NCBI GenBank assembly: GCA_009777005.1
Contig: WRMT01000043.1
Location: forward strand, 1-14,064
Length of the DNA stretch: 14,064 nucleotides
Source of the DNA: Methanobrevibacter sp.
GTDB lineage: Archaea; Methanobacteriota; Methanobacteria; Methanobacteriales; Methanobacteriaceae
Direction: 5' to 3'
How positions within the stretch are numbered: position 1 is the first letter of the stretch; every line of letters begins with the position of its first letter. Shown piece after piece: positions 1 through 5,974 of the stretch. A program made the translations under genes and the position numbers. The notes beneath the pieces are model-generated. The model was not told the origin of the DNA. It was given only the letters and a program-made list of their open reading frames with translations, and searched no databases.

Positions 1-71
1 TCTTTTCTTCAAAATCGGCTAAAATACCCCCCTCAAAAATTTTTTTTTCCAACAAAACCCAAAAAAAAAAA

Positions 72-107
<36 letters not shown>

Positions 108-240
108 GATTAGCTATTTATTTCTTAATCTTTTTATCAAAAGACTAAATAAAAATTTCGATGAAAAGATTATTATTTAATAAGGAATTATTTTAAAATT
201 CATGATTTGAAAGAGATTAAGTTGTTTAAAAATTATTATT

Positions 241-353
241 ATAATTTTTTTTTAAAAAAAAGTTGTAGAAACTGTTAAATATTGTTTTTAATTAAAGATA
301 ATTTTTTTTAAAAAAAAATTGTAAAAATTGTTAAATAATGTTTTTAATTAAAG
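241..353. repeat. Tandem duplication, two ~57-bp units
   Basis: Unit 1 is 241-297 and unit 2 is 298-353. Both begin ATAATTTTTTTT, run through an A-tract into a GTTGTAGAAACTGTTAAAT-like core (GTAAAAATTGTTAAAT in unit 2), and end GTTTTTAATTAAAG. A third unit starts at 354 (ATAATTT) and decays at once. The T-tract/A-tract junction inside each unit is itself an inverted repeat. No protein is encoded. The period resembles that of the other arrays in this window. Confidence 0.75.
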
Positions 354-398
354 ATAATTTATTTCCAAAAAGATACATGTTTTTGATTCAAAAAAGGT

Positions 399-467
399 AA
401 AAAAAATAAGAAATTTAAAGAAAAGTTTCATAATATTTAGAAATATAAAAACCTTCTCTTTTAAATT
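399..467 (-). terminator. Hairpin plus T-run after the lipoprotein gene
   Basis: Read on the minus strand, the arm at 467-453 (AATTTAAA, one bulged A, GAGAAG) pairs with the arm at 425-412 (CTTTTCTTTAAATT): about 14 pairs including one G-U, with a ~27-nt loop. It is followed after five bases by eight T (406-399). It starts about 8 nt after the lipoprotein stop codon. Archaeal termination depends mainly on the T-run, so the hairpin may act mainly as a 3'-end stabiliser. Confidence 0.55.
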
Positions 468-475
468 CAAATCAC

Positions 476-928
476 TTATTTAATGATTTTAGTGACATAT
501 TCCTCGAAATTAAGATTTTCACTCAATTCTATAGCGAATGTTTCTCCACCTTTTTCAAATACAAATATTTTTGTTACAGGTCCTTCAGCAGTATGACCAG
601 AAATTCCTCCTATGGTAACATCTTCCTGAATATTACTGAAAGTTGCAAGGGATTTCATCTGAGATAAAAGTGATTCTTTTGAAGCATTAGGGTAAAAGAA
701 TATTGTTATAGAATTAATACCGTCGGAATAAGTGGTTTCTTTATTTATACCATTATCTTGGGTGTTTTCTAGATTAAAATCATTTGGAACGAAGAAAGTA
801 ACACCTTCAACAGTTATCGCCTTAGTAAATTCTTTATTATTATTTTCATCATCTATGCATCCACTAATTAGTACTGTGGCTAAAATAACCACCAATACCA
901 AACCGAATATACCATATTTTTTATTCAT
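476..928 (-). CDS. Small secreted lipoprotein of unknown function
   Basis: With the start at 928 this is 150 residues. Residues 1-24 form a lipoprotein signal peptide: a short Lys-containing N-region, a hydrophobic stretch rich in V/L/I, and the lipobox LISGC with Cys24 as the expected lipidated residue. A D/N-rich linker (DDENNNKE) follows, then a ~115-residue soluble domain with alternating hydrophobic strands, beginning ITVEGVTFFVPNDF and containing a GGISGHTAEG turn. The protein should be anchored on the outer face of the membrane. I do not recognise the domain; similar small lipoproteins are common in Methanobacteriales. The ATG at 934 is also open, but the ribosome binding site GGAAGTGA (943-936) is 1 nt from it and 7 nt from the ATG at 928, so 928 is preferred. 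The gene appears monocistronic, with a TATA-like box at 975-985 and a terminator at 399-467. Confidence 0.75.
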   Translation of the reverse strand: MNKKYGIFGLVLVVILATVLISGCIDDENNNKEFTKAITVEGVTFFVPNDFNLENTQDNGINKETTYSDGINSITIFFYPNASKESLLSQMKSLATFSNIQEDVTIGGISGHTAEGPVTKIFVFEKGGETFAIELSENLNFEEYVTKIIK

Positions 929-974
929 ATTCATTTCACTTCCAATTTTTTATTATAAATAATTATATTTGTCA

Positions 975-985
975 TAATATATAAA
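975..985 (-). promoter_or_regulatory. TATA-like box of the lipoprotein gene
   Basis: The minus strand reads TTTATATATTA here, a close match to the archaeal TATA box. A start about 25 nt downstream falls near 954, leaving a leader of about 25 nt that contains the GGAAGTGA site. Sequence-based inference only; AT-rich spacers give chance matches. Confidence 0.45.
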
Positions 986-998
986 TTGCAATAATTGT

Positions 999-1130
999 CT
1001 ACATGATGGACTGTCAATTTTTTTAGTTGTTGTGATTTTTTATATTTTTTTTTTATCTTAAATTTGGAAACACTCCATTTTTAAAGAGAAGTTTTTCTTA
1101 CCACAAATATTTTGACGGTAACTACATGAT
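999..1130. repeat. Dispersed intergenic element, copy A, with flanking 9-bp direct repeat
   Basis: The body at 1003-1122 aligns over its length with 5138-5261. Shared blocks in order are GACTRTCAATT, TAGTTGTTG, a T-rich stretch, CTCCATTTTT, AAGARAARTTTTTCTTA and ATTTTGA. The ends are imperfect inverted repeats (GACTGTCAA at the left, TTGACGGTAA at the right). This copy is bracketed by a perfect CTACATGAT direct repeat (999-1007 and 1122-1130), as a target-site duplication would look. It lies 16 nt beyond the metE stop. No protein is encoded. Confidence 0.6.
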
Positions 1131-1146
1131 TGAAATGAAATTATAT

Positions 1147-2109
1147 TCACGAAGGTGGGTTAAATAAATTAATAGCTTCAACCATGTTTTTAAGCTTACA
1201 AAAAGCAGTTTCATCTGAAAATAATCTCATTCCACAATCTGGATCAATGAAAAGATTGTTATCACCAACAATATCCAATCCCTTTTCAATAAGTTTAGCT
1301 ATTTCTTCAACAGATTCAACAGATGATTTTTTTGTATCAATCACTCCTAAACCTATTTTTTTACCTTTGAGATTAGTAGAATAGCTATCTAAAGTAGCTA
1401 AATTAGTAATTTGCCCTGCAAATTCACAATCAATTATATCAACATTAAAATCAATCAAGTCACCAAATATATTTTTAATATCACCACAACAATGAATAGC
1501 TACTGGAACAGTTAGTTCTTTTGAAATAATACCAATAGCTTCTTTAGCTATGTCCATATTAATTAGTCCTGTGGATAAAAATGGTTCATCAATTTGAATT
1601 AATTTTGCCCCTGCTTTTTCAAGAGCAATAGCTTCATTTTTTAAAGCATTTGCCATGTCAATAATAGCTATTTCTTTGTTTTTATAAATTGGTCCAAGTT
1701 TAGAAGATTGAATAATTGTAGAAGGTCCAGTTATTATCCCTTTCACACCTTTCTTTTTTTTCTCCTTAAAGGATATATTTAATTCATCCAATTCCTGCCT
1801 CATGTATTTAATAGCTAATTTTAAATCTCCAACTCCAATATTTTGACATGGAATATTTATTTTAGAATTTATTACACATAGGTTGTTTTCAATTTTGCAT
1901 CCTGGAATGGATTTAGCAAATATTTCTACCATTTCTCCTCTAACTTGACCATCAGATATTATATCAATTCCAGCTTTGACTTGTGATTTTACTGAATGGT
2001 GAATAGCTATTTTACATTTATCATATAAACCTATAGTATTTAATAGCTTATTTTTCATTGTAGGTGGTTTAATAATTACAGGGTAACTTCCAACAACAGT
2101 ACTTATCAT
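1147..2109 (-). CDS. metE: Archaeal-type methionine synthase (cobalamin-dependent MetE core)
   Basis: This 320-residue protein is the archaeal short form of MetE. It corresponds to the C-terminal catalytic barrel of the ~750-residue bacterial enzyme and lacks the N-terminal half. The family transfers a methyl group from a methylcorrinoid to homocysteine to give methionine; the physiological methyl-corrinoid donor in methanogens is not settled. The zinc site is intact: His206 and Cys208 in IHCCGD, Glu229 in DCEFAG and Cys292 in DPDCGMR. The IQIDEP motif (171-176) that contacts homocysteine is present, as is the N-terminal VVGSYP motif. The start at 2109 has GAGGA about 6 nt upstream. It lies downstream of the DUF1894 gene on the same strand, separated by a 572-nt gap, an order I recall from Methanothermobacter (MTH775 next to MTH776/777). 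It is probably transcribed on its own here. Confidence 0.9.
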   Translation of the reverse strand: MISTVVGSYPVIIKPPTMKNKLLNTIGLYDKCKIAIHHSVKSQVKAGIDIISDGQVRGEMVEIFAKSIPGCKIENNLCVINSKINIPCQNIGVGDLKLAIKYMRQELDELNISFKEKKKKGVKGIITGPSTIIQSSKLGPIYKNKEIAIIDMANALKNEAIALEKAGAKLIQIDEPFLSTGLINMDIAKEAIGIISKELTVPVAIHCCGDIKNIFGDLIDFNVDIIDCEFAGQITNLATLDSYSTNLKGKKIGLGVIDTKKSSVESVEEIAKLIEKGLDIVGDNNLFIDPDCGMRLFSDETAFCKLKNMVEAINLFNPPS

Positions 2110-2324
2110 CTAATTCCTCAAATCCATATAATTAAGTAAATTTAGATATTATTAAAATTTTTCAAAAATTATTAAAATTAGCTAATTATTATAAAATTTA
2201 ATTGTAGCTATTTTATTAAATATATTTTTAAAAATTTTTTATCCAGTTAAAATTTTGCTTCTTATCAAGTATTTTCATTGACCCAACATATTCAAACTAG
2301 AAATATATATTATATTTGAGAAGA

Positions 2325-2346
2325 ATATTTCTTAATTAAGAAATAT
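2325..2346. repeat. 22-bp perfect palindrome
   Basis: The palindrome is centred on CTTAATTAAG and extends with ATATTT / AAATAT on each side without mismatch. It is embedded in a 16-bp direct repeat (AGAAATATATATTATA at 2299-2314 and 2339-2354), so the right arm of the palindrome is also repeat sequence. It could be a dimeric regulator site or a cruciform. It lies about 25-45 bp before the candidate small RNA start at 2370. Confidence 0.6.
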
Positions 2347-2354
2347 ATATTATA
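2341..2354 (+). promoter_or_regulatory. Possible TATA box for the 2370-2459 transcript
   Basis: AAATATATATTATA lies 20-25 bp upstream of the first G of GAGAGGTGA at 2370, the usual archaeal TATA-to-start distance. A T9 run lies between. This is suggestive only, given the AT content of the gap. Confidence 0.3.
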
Positions 2355-2369
2355 ATAATATTTTTTTTT

Positions 2370-2459
2370 GAGAGGTGAAATTTTAGTTCAATCTAATTTT
2401 TATAAAATAATTTTTTAGATTAGCCATTAGAATGATTCACACTTCTTAATTTTTTTTTT
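2370..2459 (+). ncRNA. Candidate small structured RNA, unknown family
   Basis: The segment stands out as a local GC island in an extremely AT-rich gap. The 5' end GAGAGGTGAA (2370-2379) can pair with TTCACACTTC (2436-2445): 8 of 10 pairs, counting one G-U. Inside, AATCTAA (2390-2396) pairs with TTAGATT (2415-2421). Five nt after the closing stem comes a T10 run (2450-2459), the 3' end expected of an archaeal or intrinsic terminator. A TATA-like box sits 20-25 bp upstream. GAGAGGTGA also resembles a ribosome binding site, but no start codon follows. Both neighbouring genes are on the other strand. The helix could also form on the minus strand, but the T-run favours plus. No family is recognised. 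Confidence 0.35.
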
Positions 2460-2464
2460 AAATA

Positions 2465-2573
2465 AAATTATTTTTATTTTGAAAATCTTCTTTTATTTTT
2501 TTTAATTAAATTATTTTTATTTTTGAATTTGTTTTGAAAATCTTCTTTATTTTTTTTAAAATAAAAATAATTT
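2465..2573. repeat. T-rich tandem pair with a 16-bp inverted repeat
   Basis: Two units both start AAATTATTTTTATTTT (2465 and 2508) and share a GAAAATCTTCTTT core followed by a T-run; the second carries about 12 extra bases. The second unit's opening 16 bases (2508-2523) have an exact reverse complement at 2558-2573, so a long AT-only stem is possible. Function unknown; it may be replication-slippage product. Confidence 0.6.
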
Positions 2574-2585
2574 TAATTATTCTGT

Positions 2586-2661
2586 AAAAAAAAAAAATAT
2601 GTTTTAAATTTAAATCATTTAAAATCATTATTTGGTAAAAACACATGGTAATAATGATTTT
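2586..2661 (-). terminator. Terminator of the membrane protein-DUF1890-DUF1894 operon
   Basis: Reading the minus strand, the arm AAAATCATTATT (2661-2650) pairs perfectly over 12 bp with AATAATGATTTT (2632-2621) around a 17-nt loop. After a further 23 nt comes a run of 12 T (2597-2586). It begins 20 nt after the DUF1894 stop codon, so transcription probably ends here and metE has its own start. Confidence 0.6.
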
Positions 2662-2681
2662 TAATAAAATTCAACAAAAAA

Positions 2682-2990
2682 TCAATTTTTAATAGCTACT
2701 TTCCTAATTTCTTCGATATCAGCTTTTTCAACAGGAAGTTCAATAGCTGCAGTCCCATGGCAGGGTTTTGTGTAAGAAATTATGATTGTTCCTTTATCTT
2801 TGTTAATTCCAACAGGTATTGGAGGAATCCCAATTAAACGAGCCCCTAAAACTTTTTCACCAGCATTAATATACATTACTTCATCAGATTTTTCTTTGAT
2901 AACTTTTGCACAATCTTTAAATCCAGCTTTTGATAATAAAATTTCATAATCATCAGATTGCTGAAGATAAGTTTCTAAACAGAATGACAT
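2682..2990 (-). CDS. DUF1894 family protein
   Basis: This 102-residue protein matches, from memory, the DUF1894 family found in methanogens (MTH776-like). It is a small soluble cytoplasmic protein with no signal or membrane segment. Visible features are an N-terminal SFCLETYLQ segment, the mid-chain run GARLIGIPPIPVG (49-61) and a conserved-looking TKPCHGTAAIELP segment (75-86). Cysteines are at 4, 27 and 77. The function is unknown. A strong ribosome binding site, AGGAGGGAT, lies 4-5 nt before the ATG. It starts 36 nt after DUF1890 and is the last gene of an apparent three-gene operon closed by the terminator at 2586-2661. Its repeated pairing with DUF1890 and metE suggests a role connected with methyl or corrinoid metabolism, which is inference only. 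Confidence 0.85.
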   Translation of the reverse strand: MSFCLETYLQQSDDYEILLSKAGFKDCAKVIKEKSDEVMYINAGEKVLGARLIGIPPIPVGINKDKGTIIISYTKPCHGTAAIELPVEKADIEEIRKVAIKN

Positions 2991-3026
2991 TTAATCCCTC
3001 CTATCTAAATAGTATTGATGATGTGA

Positions 3027-3482
3027 TTATAGATTTTCTATTACTCTATCAAATTTAACTTTAAGAGGAGTTGGATTATGAAACGCTCTTACAGCTACTA
3101 TTTTTGCATCAGTATTCTCTTTAACAATATTTTCAAACTCTTCTAATAATTCAAAGTCTTTTTCAAATACTAATGCTATAGCTTCACATTGTAATATATG
3201 ATAAAAAGTCACAAAATAAGAAGCAGCTGCATCTTTGTGAACAAAACCTATTAAAAGGTCATAACTCCCTTCACTTAAAGTATCTAAAGTTGTTTCAATG
3301 TCGACTTTATTTTTTATATAGTATTCATCTGGGTCTGAAACTTCCAAAAGTTTTGAAGCAGATGGTGTGCTAGCTACAGTAACATCATAATCCATTTTAG
3401 CTAATTTTTGTGTTGCATAAACAGCCATAGGTGTCTGAGAAGGTGATTCTGGACATCCTAATAATATTAATGCTTTTTTCAT
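3027..3482 (-). CDS. DUF1890 family protein
   Basis: This 151-residue protein resembles the methanogen DUF1890 family (MTH777-like; I recall a crystal structure with a Rossmann-like fold). The N-terminus KKALILLGCPESPSQTPMAVY is a first beta strand followed by a glycine/cysteine loop, the most distinctive motif of the family. Alternating strands and helices follow (DYDVTVAST 31-39, DLLIGFVHKDAAASYF 75-90, AIALVFEKDF 101-110, DAKIVAVRAFHNP around 125-137). Cys10 and Cys99 and His82/His95 are candidate functional residues. It is cytoplasmic with no known reaction. The ribosome binding site AGAGGAA is about 5 nt before the ATG. The gene lies between the membrane protein (84 nt upstream) and DUF1894 (36 nt downstream), so the two DUF proteins are probably made together. 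Confidence 0.85.
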   Translation of the reverse strand: MKKALILLGCPESPSQTPMAVYATQKLAKMDYDVTVASTPSASKLLEVSDPDEYYIKNKVDIETTLDTLSEGSYDLLIGFVHKDAAASYFVTFYHILQCEAIALVFEKDFELLEEFENIVKENTDAKIVAVRAFHNPTPLKVKFDRVIENL

Positions 3483-3566
3483 AATATTCCTCTTATATTT
3501 AATTATTTAAATAAATAAAATATCAAATTATAATCTCAAACTATATAATACAATCTAAATTTGCTA

Positions 3567-4646
3567 TTAATCTCTTTTTAATGATATAGTATGGGCCAAA
3601 ACCATGGATGCTAAAAATATAAAGGTTACTAATGCAGCTCCATTAATAGTTCGGTTGAAGATAAATAAACCAATTAATGCCTGAGCAGTAAATGCTGTTA
3701 AGGATCCTATAAGAAGAACTTCCTTTCCTAAATATTTTTTATTATTCATTTCTCTTCTAGTACGATAAACTACAAGCATTTTAAGACCTAAAACTATGGT
3801 AATAATTGTAAAGATAAGTAATCCAAGCATGACAATATAACCAAAATCAAATGCATATCCAAATATTCCTGGAAGCATATAATCAATTATATCTTTTTTA
3901 GTAACTAAAACTCCATAAAATAATGGAAATGATAAACCAAACAGCAAAATAAATTTCATTGGTAAACTTATATATCCATCAGCAAACCCTGTCCCTTCAG
4001 AACCCCAAAAAGTTGAGTTAGGATTATGACCAATAAGTTGAGTATTATCTAAAACCATTTTTAAACTTGAAATAGAGTTTTCTTCTATTCTTGTAATCCT
4101 AAGCATGGGACTAAACACTTCCATATTTAAGCTAAAGGATAATATCTCAAGTACTGCAAACACAGTAGCACCTATACCTAAAAATAAAAAAATCCTTTTA
4201 ATTGTTAAGAAGGATTTTTGTCTAAATGATTTAGACATAAGGAAATACCCTATAAATAATCCTATAATCCACAAAAATAAGAAAGACCTATGCATTAATC
4301 CACCAAAAACACTCACTCCTATCAAAAGAGCATAAATTATATTTTTAAGTCCTTTAACATTAACACCAGATTCTTCCATAACAGTTAATGATGCTAATGA
4401 AGTTATTATAGCTAAAAGTGCAATTGGACCAAATTGATGTGTAAGTTCATAATGCCCAAATGATAAAAATAAAAGTATAAGATCTGCTCCAAAAGAAATT
4501 GTCAATAATGCAGAGACAAGTAAAGATATAAATGTAACTACAGTAAGGGAAGTTGGAACTAAATTAATAAAAAATACGATTATTGAAAATAATATCAATG
4601 ATACTTCTAAAATAAATTGAAAATGATTTTGAGCTATAAAAGGCAT
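3567..4646 (-). CDS. Multi-pass membrane protein of unknown function
   Basis: This 359-residue protein is mostly membrane. Hydrophobic segments at about 10-30, 32-52, 74-90, 104-120, 122-138, 150-172, 229-248, 258-290 (possibly two), 307-331 and 333-353 give nine to eleven spans. A hydrophilic loop of about 55 residues (173-228), containing LIGHNPNSTFWGSEGTGFADGY, is the only sizeable exposed part. Its Gly/Asn/Trp content looks constrained, so it is the likely functional region. Positively charged RTRREMNNKK (295-304) marks a cytoplasmic loop. No transporter or enzyme signature is recognised. The ribosome binding site ATAGGAG is 6 nt before the ATG. It is the first gene of the run into DUF1890 and DUF1894, so the operon may couple a membrane component to the two soluble proteins; this is inference. 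Confidence 0.7.
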   Translation of the reverse strand: MPFIAQNHFQFILEVSLILFSIIVFFINLVPTSLTVVTFISLLVSALLTISFGADLILLFLSFGHYELTHQFGPIALLAIITSLASLTVMEESGVNVKGLKNIIYALLIGVSVFGGLMHRSFLFLWIIGLFIGYFLMSKSFRQKSFLTIKRIFLFLGIGATVFAVLEILSFSLNMEVFSPMLRITRIEENSISSLKMVLDNTQLIGHNPNSTFWGSEGTGFADGYISLPMKFILLFGLSFPLFYGVLVTKKDIIDYMLPGIFGYAFDFGYIVMLGLLIFTIITIVLGLKMLVVYRTRREMNNKKYLGKEVLLIGSLTAFTAQALIGLFIFNRTINGAALVTFIFLASMVLAHTISLKRD

Positions 4647-4691
4647 TTAAACTCCTATAATTAGTTATTACATTAATAATATAAATTTTAA

Positions 4692-4704
4692 CGTCTATAT
4701 ACAA
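4692..4704 (-). promoter_or_regulatory. Possible TATA box of the membrane protein-DUF1890-DUF1894 operon
   Basis: The minus strand reads TTGTATATAGACG. A start 25 nt downstream would fall near 4673, leaving a leader of about 26 nt that includes the AGGAG site at 4656-4652. A second match (TTTATATTA, 4685-4677) lies too close to the start codon to leave the ribosome binding site in the mRNA. Confidence 0.3.
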
Positions 4705-4766
4705 TCATGAAAATATTAATTAGCTAAAAAAGTCATTATGGAATAAGGATTAATAAGAATGGCACG

Positions 4767-5080
4767 ATTTTTAAAAATTATAAAATACTTCATATTTTTA
4801 TCTTTTTTATAAATAAAAACATTTTTTTAAAGTTATAAAATATTTCATATTTTTAATCTTTTAATAAATAAAAACATTTTTAAAAAGTTATAAAATATTT
4901 CATATTTTTATCTTTTTTATAAATAAAAACATATTTAAAAAGTTATAACTTGATTCATATTTTTAATCTTTTAAAACTTCTGTTTTTTTTTTTAAAATTA
5001 TAAAATACTTCATATTTTTAGTCTTTTAGAAATAAGAGCATTTTTTTAAAATTATAAAATACTTCATTATATAATTTTTA
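4767..5080. repeat. Tandem array, six units of 55 bp
   Basis: Using CATATTTTTA as anchor, copies begin at 4791, 4846, 4901, 4956 and 5011, exactly 55 bp apart, with a degraded sixth (CATTATATAATTTTTA) at 5065. Each unit reads roughly T-tract, AAA(A/G)TTATAAAATA(C/T)TT, the anchor, (A)TCTTTT, then AATAAAAACA. Units diverge along their whole length. There are no unique spacers and no coding frame. Confidence 0.85.
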
Positions 5081-5137
5081 TAAATTATTAAAATATAATT
5101 TTATATAAACAAGTATATAAATTTTTAAACCTTAATT

Positions 5138-5261
5138 GTGATGTGACTATCAATTGATTAGTTGTTGCAATTTTTTAAAATTGATTTTGAACTTGAATTG
5201 GCAAATGCTCCATTTTTTAAAAGAAAAATTTTTCTTAGAAACTAAAATTTTGATATTAAAC
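5138..5261. repeat. Dispersed intergenic element, copy B
   Basis: Aligns over about 120 bp with 1003-1122. The terminal GTCAA/TTGAC of copy A is ATCAA/TTGAT here, so the end pairing is preserved although the bases differ. The inner hairpin is a perfect AAGAAAAATTTTTCTT palindrome at 5221-5236 (allowing the adjacent A), where copy A has a G-U-type mismatch. No convincing flanking direct repeat is seen. It lies about 45 nt beyond the rnc stop, the same position relative to its upstream gene as copy A to metE. Confidence 0.6.
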
Positions 5262-5305
5262 AAAAGATTAGTAAAAAAATTATTAAAGCTATAATAAACA
5301 AGACA

Positions 5306-5974
5306 TTAATTAATATTTAATTTATTAATAGCTTTTTGAGCAGCTAATTGTTCAGCTTCTTTTTTACTTTTGCCAATACCCTTTCCAATCTTTTTACCCC
5401 CAACATGAATCTCCATTATAAATGTTTTATCATGAGGATAACCAAATTCTTCAATTAATTTATATTCTATTGTTATTTCATTAGCATCCCCGTATTCTTT
5501 AATTCTTGATTTATAATCATTGAAAAAGATTGTTTCTCTATCAATATATTGAAATACTGTTTTTTCCAAAAAGTTTCTTGTTTTTTCTATTCCTTGATCT
5601 AGATATATTGCTCCTAAAATTGATTCAAAAACATCTGCATTTATAGATAGTACTTCATTTTTACTGATTTTCATTTCTTCATCTGAATATACTTGTATAT
5701 TTTTGTCTAAATTTAAAATTTTTGAATAATATATTAAAGCAGCTTCACAAACATAATTTGATCTTAATTTTGTTAATTTTCCTTCACCTTTATTAGGATA
5801 CTTTTTATATAAATATTCAGAAACGAGCATACTCAATATAGAATCTCCTAAAAACTCTAATCTTTCATAATTATAATCTAAATCATTATTAACTCCATAT
5901 GATTTATGGATAAAAGCCATTTCATATAATTTAGAATTGTTTGGAACAATACCATATTTTTCTAATAAATTCAT
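5306..5974 (-). CDS. rnc: Ribonuclease III
   Basis: This 222-residue protein has the standard bacterial layout. The endonuclease domain (about 1-150) carries the signature YERLEFLGDSIL. Metal-binding acidic residues are Glu37, Glu40, Asp44, Glu64, Asp114 and Glu117, matching Escherichia coli E38, E41, D45, E65, D114 and E117. The double-stranded RNA-binding domain (about 154-220) ends in GKGIGKSKKEAEQLAAQKAINKL. It cuts double-stranded RNA as a homodimer, classically in rRNA maturation and RNA turnover. RNase III is unusual in archaea and scattered in distribution, so bacterial acquisition is likely. It is nevertheless as AT-rich as its neighbours, so any transfer is old or from a low-GC donor. 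The ribosome binding site AAGGGAT lies 5 nt before the ATG. It is divergent from argB and apparently monocistronic. Confidence 0.93.
   Translation of the reverse strand: MNLLEKYGIVPNNSKLYEMAFIHKSYGVNNDLDYNYERLEFLGDSILSMLVSEYLYKKYPNKGEGKLTKLRSNYVCEAALIYYSKILNLDKNIQVYSDEEMKISKNEVLSINADVFESILGAIYLDQGIEKTRNFLEKTVFQYIDRETIFFNDYKSRIKEYGDANEITIEYKLIEEFGYPHDKTFIMEIHVGGKKIGKGIGKSKKEAEQLAAQKAINKLNIN

Larger units (their letters stand above)
2110..2681. other. 572-nt AT-rich gap between DUF1894 and metE
   Basis: There is no protein gene here. In order it holds two TAGCTA motifs (2179, 2205), a 16-bp direct repeat (2299-2314 and 2339-2354), a 22-bp perfect palindrome (2325-2346), a candidate plus-strand small RNA (2370-2459), a pair of T-rich tandem repeats with a 16-bp inverted repeat (2465-2573), and the terminator of the DUF1894 operon (2586-2661). 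The metE promoter should lie near the low-coordinate end, but no TATA box stands out. Confidence 0.7.
4647..5305. other. 659-nt gap between rnc and the membrane-protein operon
   Basis: No protein gene is visible. It holds a candidate promoter for the downstream operon (4692-4704), a TAGCTA at 4721, a 55-bp tandem array (4767-5080), TATA-like sequence near 5117-5127 on the minus strand, copy B of the dispersed element (5138-5261), and a T7 run on the minus strand near 5274-5280 that could end rnc transcription. Confidence 0.7.

Noticed and set aside
4767..5080. Possible CRISPR array (regular period in a gap)
   Set aside because: The units are similar along their whole length, and no constant repeat alternates with unique spacers; no cas genes are nearby. 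The same reasoning rejects 8776-9013 and 11519-11740.
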